A program made the translations under genes and the position numbers. A stretch of DNA of 16,570 nt from Gammaproteobacteria bacterium (GTDB lineage Bacteria; Pseudomonadota; Gammaproteobacteria; UBA6429; Thiohalophilaceae), in contig JAHEDA010000021.1 of the NCBI GenBank assembly GCA_024641445.1, positions 1-16,570 of the forward strand, written 5' to 3'. The first letter of the stretch is position 1, and the number at the start of each line of letters is the position of its first letter. A model generated the notes under the pieces. The model was not told the origin of the DNA. It saw nothing but the letters and a program-made list of their open reading frames with translations, and did not search any database. Below are positions 1-7,964 of the stretch, piece by piece.

Positions 1-1574
1 AGGGTACCCATCGGGCCGATGACCGGTAGGTTGGTGTTCATCCGGTCATTGCTCGGCGCGCCCGCGGGCAGCCCCACCGGGAAGGGGTTGCCATTGTTCA
101 CTATATTGTCACGCGCACTGGTGATCGTAGTATCCACCGAATTCTGGGTACCACCATAGGCCAGCGCACCATCGGTGGTTTGCTGTACACCACTGACGCC
201 GAACTTCACACCCAGCTGCTTCGAGAAGTTGTCGTTGGCGATAACGATACGCGACTCGATGAGTACTTGCCGAATCGGGATATCCAGCTCGGCCACCAGG
301 GAGCGGATCTGCTCGATGCGGTCACTGGTATCCTGGATCAGCAGCTTGTTGGTACGCTGATCGATGCTCAGACTACCGCGCTCGGACAACAGGCTCGACT
401 TTGACTTGGCATCACCACTCTTGATCAGGCCCGCCAGCTCGGAGGCCTTGGCATAATTCACCTGAATGGTCTCACTGCGCAGCGGCGCCAACTCGGAATT
501 CTGACGCGCCGCCTCAAACTCCACCTTTTCCTGTGCGGCGATCTCCGAGGCTGGGCCAATCATGAGTACATTACCGGCCTCGCGCTTGGCCAGACCCTTG
601 GTCTTGAGGATGATATCGAGTGCCTGATCCCAGGGGACGTTCTTCAAACGCAGGGTCAGGCTGCCGCTGACGGCGTCGCTGGTGACCATGTTTAGGCCAG
701 TAAAGTCAGCGATAAGCTGCAACACCGCACGCACTTCAATGTTTTGAAAGTTGAGCGACAGGCGCTCGCCCTTGAAGGCAAATTTCTTGCGGGTCTCTTC
801 GGCCTTTTCCTTGGTGATTGGCTTGATATCGACTGTAAACTTGTCGTCGGTCTGATAGGCGATATGGTCAAACTCGCCCTCATTGTTGAGTACCATGCGC
901 ACATCAGCACCATTCTGGAAGGCATCGACCGTGCGTACCGGGGTCGCAAAGTCCATGACATCGAGGCGACGCTCAAGATTCTTTGGCAGGCTGACATTTT
1001 GTAGTGTGAGGACAACTTCGTTACCACGCTTGCTCATATCAACAGGGGTGTTCGGGTCAGTAAGCGTAACGATCAACCGACCCTCACCCTTATTACCGCG
1101 TCGAAAATCTACATTACTGATCCCGCCCATTGCAGTACCGGCCTTGCTACGACCGGTGGCGACAGTAGCCTTGGCGCTACTCGTCCCGGCGTTTTCGATA
1201 CTAACGATAACGGTATTACCCTCAACACTGGTCTTGTAACCAACAAGTTTGGCCAGGTTGACCACGACGCGGGTACGCCCACTCGCCTCAACTGCTGTGA
1301 CACTGTTTGCCACACCCACACCAATGTTGACGGTCTTTTTCTCCAGACCACTCTTGGTCTCGGGGAAATCGAGGGCAATACGTGCAGGATTATCAATCGT
1401 AAAACTACCGGGCTCTTTTGCGGGGCTGTCCAACTCAAGCCGCAGTTGCACCCGATCACCGGGGAGTGAGGTAAATGAGATATTGCGTAGTGTGTTCTCG
1501 GCGAAGGCACTGCTAGAGAACAACAGCGCTCCTAATACCAGCAGACCATATCGCATTTGTTTTTGCTTCATCAT
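1..1574 (-). CDS. pilQ: Type IV pilus secretin PilQ (3' part beyond the left edge)
   Basis: PilQ forms the outer-membrane secretin ring through which the type IV pilus exits. About 524 codons are visible and the reading frame is still open at base 1, so the C-terminal secretin barrel lies outside the window. The N-terminus (MMKQKQMRYG, then a hydrophobic run ending SSSAFA) is a classic Sec signal peptide. Two AMIN-type peptidoglycan-binding regions follow at roughly residues 25-130 and 152-255, then an STN/short secretin N domain at ~264-338 and a secretin N1-type domain at ~350-455 (containing QVNYAKASELAGLI and the typical RTNKLLIQDT). The ATG at 1574 has GAGGAG 8 nt upstream. A second ATG directly after it (1571) pairs better with AAGGA, so either is possible. 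The gene lies 19 nt downstream of pilP and is last in pilMNOPQ. Identity is secure from domains and context together. Confidence 0.97.
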   Translation of the reverse strand, partial: MMKQKQMRYGLLVLGALLFSSSAFAENTLRNISFTSLPGDRVQLRLELDSPAKEPGSFTIDNPARIALDFPETKSGLEKKTVNIGVGVANSVTAVEASGRTRVVVNLAKLVGYKTSVEGNTVIVSIENAGTSSAKATVATGRSKAGTAMGGISNVDFRRGNKGEGRLIVTLTDPNTPVDMSKRGNEVVLTLQNVSLPKNLERRLDVMDFATPVRTVDAFQNGADVRMVLNNEGEFDHIAYQTDDKFTVDIKPITKEKAEETRKKFAFKGERLSLNFQNIEVRAVLQLIADFTGLNMVTSDAVSGSLTLRLKNVPWDQALDIILKTKGLAKREAGNVLMIGPASEIAAQEKVEFEAARQNSELAPLRSETIQVNYAKASELAGLIKSGDAKSKSSLLSERGSLSIDQRTNKLLIQDTSDRIEQIRSLVAELDIPIRQVLIESRIVIANDNFSKQLGVKFGVSGVQQTTDGALAYGGTQNSVDTTITSARDNIVNNGNPFPVGLPAGAPSNDRMNTNLPVIGPMGT

Positions 1575-1593
1575 ACGTCCTTCTCCTCGCCGA

Positions 1594-2154
1594 TCATTCG
1601 CTGGTCAATGCCAGCGCCGCCTCGCGATCAATCCAACCACCGGTGCCATTGGGAATTATTTCAAGTAACTTCATGGTGGTATCGGTTATCGACAGTATCC
1701 TGCCGTAATTCTTGCCTATGTAATTGCCAACTTGCACACGGTAAACCGATTTATCTGGTGCGGAGATCAGCCCCCAACGCGTGCCACCCCGTTCCAGGTT
1801 GCCTACAAACTTGAGCGTATCCAGCGGGAACTGTTCCAGGGCCTCCCGCTTGCGGTTCATATCAGGCCGTAACTTTGACTCCAGGCCATTGGCCTTGCCT
1901 TCATCTTCCAGCACCGGTAAGAAGGGGTCGCGTAATTTTTGTGCAGCGTAGACATAAGTTTCGTAAGGCTTGATCTCCGGCAGCTTCTGAATTGCACCAC
2001 CAGGGCGGGCCTTTACTTCCTTTATATATGAGTCCAGCTCACCAAAGTCTGCGCTACATCCCGCCAACAGCAACAGCACGCCGACACCGGCGACAAGAGA
2101 AGTCGCGCGCGATCCGCCTGCTATTTTTTTGTTAGTGTTGTGTTCTACCTTCAT
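1594..2154 (-). CDS. pilP: Type IV pilus assembly lipoprotein PilP
   Basis: PilP is an inner-membrane-anchored lipoprotein that links the PilN/PilO heterodimer to the periplasmic domains of the secretin PilQ. The protein has a lipoprotein signal: a hydrophobic stretch ending LLLLAGC, with the lipidated cysteine at residue 33 from the chosen start. A disordered linker and the family signature AQKLRDPFLP follow, and then a small C-terminal beta domain (LKFVGNLERGG, YRVQVGNYIGKNYGRI) typical of PilP. I chose the ATG at 2154, giving 186 residues. An in-frame TTG at 2169 would add five residues but has no better ribosome binding site. The start lies 26 nt after the pilO stop and the stop lies 19 nt before pilQ, so translation within the operon is closely spaced. 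The length is normal for the family. Confidence 0.95.
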   Translation of the reverse strand: MKVEHNTNKKIAGGSRATSLVAGVGVLLLLAGCSADFGELDSYIKEVKARPGGAIQKLPEIKPYETYVYAAQKLRDPFLPVLEDEGKANGLESKLRPDMNRKREALEQFPLDTLKFVGNLERGGTRWGLISAPDKSVYRVQVGNYIGKNYGRILSITDTTMKLLEIIPNGTGGWIDREAALALTSE

Positions 2155-2180
2155 GCCTGCTCTCTTCAATACCGATCGCG

Positions 2181-2798
2181 TTAGCGCTTCTTGGCCTTCT
2201 GCTCACGCTGATGCTTTTGTATCTCTTCCTGATCCAGATAACGGTAGGTCTTCGCCTGCACCTCCATACTCATCTGATGGTCCTTTTCAGACAGGGTAAT
2301 GTTGTGCAGTGTCACGATACGCGGTAACGCTGCCACGGCGCTCACAAAGGCACCAAACTGGTGATAACTGCCAACTACCGTCATTTGAATCGGCAGCTCG
2401 GCATAGAAATCCACTATCTGTTCCTGACCCGGTTTGAAGAGCGTGAACTCGACCCCACTCGATAAACCTGATTGCGAGATATCTACCAGCAGGTCATCCA
2501 CCTCAGTCTTGAGCGGCAACTGCCGCAGCATGGCACCGAAGGATTGCTGCATCTCCTGCATCTGGCGCTTATAGGCATCCAGATTCACGGCCTTGCTCTG
2601 CTTGTCTTCAAAATCAGTCTTGAGACTCAATTCCTGCCGCTTCGCCATATCCAGATTGTTAAGCTGACCAGAGACATCAATAAAATACCCGGCCACCAGC
2701 ACTAACAAGGCGACGATGGCAATAAAGCCTATCTTCACGGGGTTGGGCCACGCCCCCATGTTGCCGAAATCAAGATTATTCAGGTCGATATTCTTCAT
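2181..2798 (-). CDS. pilO: Type IV pilus inner-membrane alignment protein PilO
   Basis: PilO pairs with PilN in the inner membrane and, with PilP, transmits the position of the cytoplasmic motor to the secretin. The 205-residue protein has the expected plan. A short cytoplasmic tail is followed by one membrane helix at about residues 23-42 (IGFIAIVALLVLVAGYF) and a coiled coil at ~45-90 rich in Q, K, E and D. A periplasmic ferredoxin-like domain follows, containing ELPIQMTVVGSYHQFGAFV, the hallmark of PilO. The C-terminus is very basic (HQREQKAKKR). The ATG overlaps the pilN stop in an ATGA arrangement (4 nt), which indicates coupled translation with PilN, its structural partner. Nothing is missing or unusual. 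Confidence 0.97.
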   Translation of the reverse strand: MKNIDLNNLDFGNMGAWPNPVKIGFIAIVALLVLVAGYFIDVSGQLNNLDMAKRQELSLKTDFEDKQSKAVNLDAYKRQMQEMQQSFGAMLRQLPLKTEVDDLLVDISQSGLSSGVEFTLFKPGQEQIVDFYAELPIQMTVVGSYHQFGAFVSAVAALPRIVTLHNITLSEKDHQMSMEVQAKTYRYLDQEEIQKHQREQKAKKR

Positions 2799-3391
2799 CG
2801 TTTTACTGCCACCTTATTGGCCGATCCCGAGGCCTTTTCTTCCGGTGTGGTCTGGATTGCCTTGAGCGAGAACTCGCGCGCACCCGGAGGTGAATTCTTG
2901 GCCTTCTCAACTTTTTTAATCACGTCTAGCGTGGGTTCTTTTAGCCAGGAAGACTCCTCGATGTTGCGCATAAACGCCGACACGCGGGCATTGGACTGCG
3001 CCACACCGTCAATAAATAAATCACTGCCACTTTGTTTGATTCGGGTGAGATACATCCCATCGGGCAGTAACCGTGGGATCTCATCGAACAGGTGGACAAC
3101 TTCTGGCCGATTTTGCTGTAGGCGCTGGATAACCTTGATGCGCTCTTGCAGGCTACGCTTCTCCTTCTCGAGGGAGGTAATCTCGGTGATCTGTTTCTCG
3201 ACCTCGGTGATCTGCGACTGTAAATACTGATTACGCCGGTTTTGTTCGCCGATCTGTCGATTGACCTCGATGTGCCAGGCGACGATCACCAGCACGGTAA
3301 AAAATGCCATCATGCCGGTGATGGACAACAACATGCGCTGGGCCTCTTTACGCTGCTCTTCACGCCACGGTAAAAGGTTTATGCGGGCCAT
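2795..3391 (-). CDS. pilN: Type IV pilus assembly protein PilN
   Basis: PilN is a bitopic inner-membrane protein whose short cytoplasmic N-terminus binds PilM. The conserved peptide INLLPWR is present at residues 4-10, followed by REEQRKEAQR and a single membrane helix at roughly 22-42. A coiled coil at about 48-95 and a periplasmic ferredoxin-like domain (RLLPDGMYLTRIKQSG, FIDGVAQSNARVSAFMRNIE) complete the protein. The start codon shares one base with the pilM stop (TAATG) and the stop overlaps the pilO start, so pilM, pilN and pilO are translationally coupled. The 198-residue length is usual, with a somewhat long polar C-terminal tail after the folded domain. Confidence 0.97.
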   Translation of the reverse strand: MARINLLPWREEQRKEAQRMLLSITGMMAFFTVLVIVAWHIEVNRQIGEQNRRNQYLQSQITEVEKQITEITSLEKEKRSLQERIKVIQRLQQNRPEVVHLFDEIPRLLPDGMYLTRIKQSGSDLFIDGVAQSNARVSAFMRNIEESSWLKEPTLDVIKKVEKAKNSPPGAREFSLKAIQTTPEEKASGSANKVAVKR

Positions 3392-4461
3392 TAGTCGAAG
3401 CTCCTCATGGCCAACCCACAGGCAATCATGAGTGCCGGGGCATCATTGGTCAGGCTCTGGGCCTTAACACGGGAAGCAATCAACATGTTCGCAAACGGAT
3501 TTGCCACCGAGGTATAGACGCCAAGCTTGTTAGCGATCATCTCGTCGATGCCGTTGATCATGGCACTACCACCCGCCAGGATGATGTGATCAACCGATGT
3601 ATACTGACTGGAAGAAAAGAAGAACTGGAGCGAACGACTTACCTGCTGCACCATCGCCTCCTTGAAGGGCTCCAGCACCTCGGGCAGGTAGTTGTCGGGG
3701 AGGCCACCCTGGCGCTTGGCCATACCCGCCTCTTCATAAGACAGGCCATAACGGCGCTGGATCTCCTCAGTCAATTGCTTGCCGCCAAACACCTGTTCGC
3801 GGGTGTAGATGGTCTTCATGTCATGCATCACATTGAGGGTGGTCATGGTGGCACCCACGTCAATGACGGCAATGGTCTGATCGATTCCATGGTCTTGCAG
3901 ATTGGGGGCCAGCAGGGTACAGGCGTTCTCCATTGCGTAGGCCTCGACATCCACCACTCGTGCCTTCAGTCCGGCAAATTCGAGGGCCGCCACCCGCACA
4001 TCCACGTTCTCACTGCGCGAGGCCGCCAACAGGACATCGACACGCTCGGGGTCATTCTCTGAGGGGCCGAGGACCTCAAAATCCAGGTTTACTTCTTCCA
4101 GTGGATAAGGGATGTACTGATCGGCCTCAAGCTGAATCTGCTGCTCCAGCTCATCCTCACTGAGGCTTGCGGGCATAGAGATCATCTTGGTGATAACCGC
4201 CGAACCGGCCACGGCCACGGCAGCATGTTTCAGACGCGAGCCGGAACGCTTCACCGCACGCTTGACCGCCTCACCTACGGCCTCAACATCGGAGATATTC
4301 TTCTCAATTACAGAATTAGGGGGTAGTGGCTCGACCGAATAACTCTCAACGCGAAGGCGTTCACCGCTCTTGCCAAGCTCCAATAGCTTGACCGCAGTGG
4401 AGCTGATATCCAGCCCCAACACCGATGGGGCCTTGGGTTTAAATAGGTCTGCGAGAGCCAT
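3391..4461 (-). CDS. pilM: Type IV pilus actin-like assembly ATPase PilM
   Basis: PilM is a cytoplasmic, FtsA/actin-like nucleotide-binding protein that docks on the N-terminal peptide of PilN. It connects the inner-membrane complex to the pilus motor. Actin-fold signatures are visible: the phosphate-1 loop LGLDISSTAVKLLEL near residues 15-29, the phosphate-2 loop VIDVGATMTTLNV, and the adenosine motif ILAGGSAMINGID close to the C-terminus. The characteristic LEADQYIPYPLEEVNLDF segment is also present. At 356 residues it is full length. The ATG at 4461 has only a weak purine-rich ribosome binding site (AAAGAA). It is first in pilMNOPQ and divergent from mrcA across a 212-nt AT-rich spacer, so its promoter should lie in that spacer. 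Confidence 0.97.
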   Translation of the reverse strand: MALADLFKPKAPSVLGLDISSTAVKLLELGKSGERLRVESYSVEPLPPNSVIEKNISDVEAVGEAVKRAVKRSGSRLKHAAVAVAGSAVITKMISMPASLSEDELEQQIQLEADQYIPYPLEEVNLDFEVLGPSENDPERVDVLLAASRSENVDVRVAALEFAGLKARVVDVEAYAMENACTLLAPNLQDHGIDQTIAVIDVGATMTTLNVMHDMKTIYTREQVFGGKQLTEEIQRRYGLSYEEAGMAKRQGGLPDNYLPEVLEPFKEAMVQQVSRSLQFFFSSSQYTSVDHIILAGGSAMINGIDEMIANKLGVYTSVANPFANMLIASRVKAQSLTNDAPALMIACGLAMRSFD

Positions 4462-4492
4462 AAAAGTTCTTTAATTGTATTAGGTTATAGAG

Positions 4493-4526
4493 ATTATATC
4501 TAAAACACATTAAGTACCAGAGTCAA
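4493..4526 (-). promoter_or_regulatory. Probable promoter of the pilMNOPQ operon
   Basis: A perfect TATAAT (-10 type) lies at 4493-4498 on the minus strand, 31 nt upstream of the pilM ATG. The only good -35 candidate, TTGACT at 4521-4526, is 22 nt away, too far for ideal sigma-70 spacing. At 17 nt the hexamer is TCTGGT, a poor match. The promoter may therefore depend on an activator or use another start. The surrounding 4462-4673 spacer is AT-rich and also must hold the mrcA promoter, for which I see no convincing pair of hexamers. Confidence 0.45.
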
Positions 4527-4673
4527 CTATAGGTCATACAAGCAATAAATACAAACGAATCGTGATACAGTCCCCTGCGTCTGGTGGTAGTCTTTGATAC
4601 CTATTATTCTTGTACGCTTTTCAACGTCGGCCATCACCCAAAGCAGCCAAAACTCGTGAAACCCTCCACAAAA

Positions 4674-7319
4674 ATGACCCCTAAAGAACTCCGCCACTGG
4701 CTCATCCGCATCGCCGGTGGCGGCACACTCCTGGTCCTCCTGATCACGGTCGGGACCTGGGTAACCCTGCCCGACATCGAGTCGCTCCGGGATGTCCATC
4801 TGCAGGTCCCGCTACGGGTCTACACCCGGGACAGGATCCTAATCGCCGAATTTGGTCAGATGAAGCGTACCCCCCTGCACTACAACGAGTTCCCACCTCA
4901 ATTGGTGCACGCCATCCTTGCCGCCGAAGACGCACGCTTTTTTGAGCATCCCGGCGTGGACCTCCAGGGTCTGCTCCGCGCGGTTTACTACCTCGCCAAG
5001 ACCGGGGAGCGCGCCCAGGGTGGTAGCACCATCACCATGCAGGTGGCGCGAAATTTCTTTCTCAGCCGTGAAAAGACCTTTTTGCGCAAGTTCAATGAGA
5101 TCCTGTTGGCCCTCAAGATCGAGGCCGAGCTAAGCAAAGAGGACATCCTTGAGCTCTATATGAATAAGATATATCTCGGCAAACGCGCCTATGGCTTTGG
5201 TGCGGCCTCGCAGATCTATTACGGAAAGAACATCAACGAGCTCTCTCTTGCGCAACTCGCCATGATTTCGGGCCTACCCAAGGCACCCTCGGCCTATAAC
5301 CCCGTGGCAAATCCGCAACGCGCCCTGTTGCGCCGTAACTACATTCTCTCGCGCATGCTGGAGCTGAAGTACATCACGGACGCGGAATTTCAGACCGCAA
5401 CTGCGGAGCGCGATAACGCCGCAGTACATTCAGTCGACTCCGAGCTTGATGCACCCTATGTCGCCGAGATGGTGCGTAGCGAGATGCTGGAGAAGTTTGG
5501 CAACGATATCTACACCGAGGGGTATCAGGTCGTAACCACTGTTGATAGTAAGGAACAGCGCGCAGCCAATGAGGCACTACGTAACGCCCTGTTTGAATAT
5601 GATCGGCGTCATGGTTATCGCGGCATCCTGAATCATGTCGACCTGCTCTCCCATGTTGAACAGGATGAAGAGGGGGAGATACTGGAGGGACGCGATGCCT
5701 GGATTAGCCTGCTCAGCAAGCTATCGCACCCGGCTGATATGCTCCCCGCCATCGTATTAAGTGTCGATGACAATGACGCCTATGCCTATACCTCGGCGGG
5801 CAACATCGCCTACCTACCCTGGTCGCAAATCAACTGGGCACGCCGTTACATCAGTGATCAGGCCATGGGAGCGGAGCCACAAAATGCACATCAAATACTC
5901 CATGAGGGTGACATCATTTACATCACACCCGGCTCGGAGGGGTGTTCCTGGCTGGCGCAGTTGCCTCAGGTCGCTGGTGCGCTGATCTCACTTAATCCCG
6001 AAGACGGCGCAATTCGCGCCTTGATCGGTGGCTATGATTTTTACGAGAGCAAATTCAATCGCGTCACCCAGGCCAAGCGTCAGCCAGGCTCAAGTTTCAA
6101 ACCGTTCATTTACTCTGCTGCCATCGACAAGGGTTTTACCGCCGCGAGCATCATTAATGATGCACCGGTGGTATTCGATGCCCCTGGACTGGAAGACACC
6201 TGGCGACCTGAAAACTACAGCGGCCAATTTTATGGCCCAACCCGCTTGCGCGAGGCCCTCATCAACTCGCGCAACCTGGTCTCGATTCGATTACTGCGTT
6301 CGATAGGCATCGGTTATGCCTTGCGTTATGCCAGACGTTTCGGACTTGAAAATGCCAACCTGCCACGCGACCTCTCACTGGCGCTCGGGAGTGGCACCCT
6401 CACCCCACTGGAACTCGCACGGGGTTACTCCGTCTTTGCCAATAAGGGCTACCTCATACAACCCTATCTCATCGATACCGTTACGGGGCCCGATGAAAAA
6501 CTTGTCGATGTGGCCAGCCCTGTCCGGATTTGCCATAGCTGCGCCGAGGCTGCAGAGGCCGCAGAACAGAAGAAGTTACTCTCAAGCCACGACCTGGAAC
6601 GCCAGGCCAATGACGATGCCGCCCGTATCGACCCTGAGACCGGCGAGTCACTTGGTGATACCAGCAACGCAACACATGTCGAAACAGCGCCAACACCCGT
6701 ACACTCCACAGAGAAGCCGCCCGTACCGGCCATCCTGTTGAAACTACCTGATGCCCCGACACTAATGCTGCCGCCCATCCTGCCGCGTGATGAATTTGGT
6801 CCGCATCAGGTGCACTATGCCGAGCGCATCATTTCCCCCCAAACCGATTTTCTGATGACCTCCATGATGCGGGATGTCATTCGCTTTGGTACCGGCCGAC
6901 GTGCCCTGGTCCTCGGGCGCAACGACCTCGCAGGCAAAACAGGCACCACCAACGATCAGCGTGACGCCTGGTTTGCTGGCTTCAATCCCGAGGTAGTCAC
7001 CGTTTCCTGGGTGGGTTTCGATACACCTCGCCCGCTCGGTGCAAGCGAGACCGGTGCCCATGCCGCCCTCCCCATGTGGATCGACTTCATGCGTGAGGCG
7101 CTACGCGGCAAACCGGAGATACCTCTGGCGCAACCCCCAGGAATGGTCTCAGTTCGAATCGATGCCGCCACAGGAAAGCCGACGACGGCAAGCAACGCCG
7201 ATGCTGTATTTGAATTTTTCCTCGCCGACCAGGCGCCGAGCGATAAACCGGAGGCCAAGCCCTCCGATGAGCGTGGTACGCCGACGACGGGCGGCGATAT
7301 TACACAGCAGATTTTCTAG
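4674..7319 (+). CDS. mrcA: Class A penicillin-binding protein 1A (bifunctional transglycosylase/transpeptidase)
   Basis: PBP1A polymerises lipid II into glycan strands and cross-links the stem peptides in the periplasm. From the chosen ATG (881 residues) there is a short basic cytoplasmic tail and one membrane helix near residues 11-27. The GT51 domain follows, with AAEDARFFEHPGVD (catalytic Glu85), GGSTITMQVARN and ELYMNKIYLGKRAYGFG. An OB-like region leads into the transpeptidase: SSFK (Ser473, Lys476), SRN at 532-534 and KTGTT at 755-759. Between SRN and KTGTT there is a polar, proline/alanine-rich insertion (~620-715) beginning with CHSC at 620-623. The frame stays open back to a GTG at 4584, but those residues are unlike PBP1A N-termini. 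The chosen start lacks a clear ribosome binding site, so it is moderately certain. The gene is divergent from pilM. Confidence 0.96.
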   Translation: MTPKELRHWLIRIAGGGTLLVLLITVGTWVTLPDIESLRDVHLQVPLRVYTRDRILIAEFGQMKRTPLHYNEFPPQLVHAILAAEDARFFEHPGVDLQGLLRAVYYLAKTGERAQGGSTITMQVARNFFLSREKTFLRKFNEILLALKIEAELSKEDILELYMNKIYLGKRAYGFGAASQIYYGKNINELSLAQLAMISGLPKAPSAYNPVANPQRALLRRNYILSRMLELKYITDAEFQTATAERDNAAVHSVDSELDAPYVAEMVRSEMLEKFGNDIYTEGYQVVTTVDSKEQRAANEALRNALFEYDRRHGYRGILNHVDLLSHVEQDEEGEILEGRDAWISLLSKLSHPADMLPAIVLSVDDNDAYAYTSAGNIAYLPWSQINWARRYISDQAMGAEPQNAHQILHEGDIIYITPGSEGCSWLAQLPQVAGALISLNPEDGAIRALIGGYDFYESKFNRVTQAKRQPGSSFKPFIYSAAIDKGFTAASIINDAPVVFDAPGLEDTWRPENYSGQFYGPTRLREALINSRNLVSIRLLRSIGIGYALRYARRFGLENANLPRDLSLALGSGTLTPLELARGYSVFANKGYLIQPYLIDTVTGPDEKLVDVASPVRICHSCAEAAEAAEQKKLLSSHDLERQANDDAARIDPETGESLGDTSNATHVETAPTPVHSTEKPPVPAILLKLPDAPTLMLPPILPRDEFGPHQVHYAERIISPQTDFLMTSMMRDVIRFGTGRRALVLGRNDLAGKTGTTNDQRDAWFAGFNPEVVTVSWVGFDTPRPLGASETGAHAALPMWIDFMREALRGKPEIPLAQPPGMVSVRIDAATGKPTTASNADAVFEFFLADQAPSDKPEAKPSDERGTPTTGGDITQQIF

Positions 7320-7355
7320 TGATAAATTCGGCATGTGGCTTGGGCGCTAGCGGAT

Positions 7356-7964
7356 ATGGCACATTCACATCGCAAAGATATACAGATGCGCCAACGCCTG
7401 GCCCAGGAGGCGGCGCGCATCCTGCTAGAGAGTGGCAGGCGTGACTTCCTCGCCGCCAAGCGCAAGGCGGCACTACACCTTAACTGCAGTGATACCCGCA
7501 ACCTGCCCAACAATCAGGAAATCGAGCAGGCGCTGATCGAATACCAGCGCCTATTTCATGCCGATGAGCAGACCCAAGAGCTAAGCCAACTTCGCGAGAC
7601 CGCATGTGAGGCCATGCGGTTCTTCGACGCCTTCTCCCCACGACTGGTCGGTCCGGTACTACAGGGTAGTGCCGATAAAAATACCCCCATCTCACTCCAC
7701 TTCTTTGCTGACTCGCCCGAGGCAGTCGGCCTTTTCCTATTGGAGCAACACATACCCTTCGAGCAAGATGAGAAGAGGCAGCACCTACAGGCCGACCTGT
7801 ATCAGGCCATGCCGCGCTATCGATTTATAGCCAAAAATGCACAAGTGGAGGTAATCGTCTTCCCGACCCGGCACAAACAGCCTCCCCTAAGCCCCATCGA
7901 TGGTCGGCCGATGCAACGAGCGAACCTGACTGAGGTAGAGCTGCTGCTCCAGCAAGATGTCTAA
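7356..7964 (+). CDS. Uncharacterised nucleotidyltransferase-like protein
   Basis: The 202-residue protein has no signal peptide or membrane helix, so it is probably cytoplasmic. The N-terminal third is helical and charged (MRQRLAQEAARIL, DFLAAKRKAALHLN, LPNNQEIEQALIEYQRLF). This resembles a conserved proteobacterial family that I recall only as hypothetical or nucleotidyltransferase-like. The middle, VGPVLQGSADKNTPISLHFF, has the position and hydrophobic pattern of the hG[GS]...DhD strand-loop-strand of polymerase-beta-type nucleotidyltransferases. Here the two usual aspartates would be replaced (ISLHF). A later strand, VEVIVFP, could carry the third acid. The C-terminus is SPIDGRPMQRANLTEVELLL. 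ATG 7356 was chosen; an in-frame GTG at 7335 and ATG at 7386 are alternatives, and none has a strong ribosome binding site. It starts 36 nt after mrcA and probably shares its transcript. Function unknown. Confidence 0.8.
   Translation: MAHSHRKDIQMRQRLAQEAARILLESGRRDFLAAKRKAALHLNCSDTRNLPNNQEIEQALIEYQRLFHADEQTQELSQLRETACEAMRFFDAFSPRLVGPVLQGSADKNTPISLHFFADSPEAVGLFLLEQHIPFEQDEKRQHLQADLYQAMPRYRFIAKNAQVEVIVFPTRHKQPPLSPIDGRPMQRANLTEVELLLQQDV

Noticed and set aside
744..1668. Several plus-strand open frames over pilQ
   Set aside because: They lie opposite pilQ, whose protein has clear domains. The plus-strand translations show no recognisable features.
3586..4062. 158-codon plus-strand frame opposite pilM
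   Set aside because: It is a by-product of high-GC codon use in pilM, with His/Leu-rich low-information sequence and no ribosome binding site.
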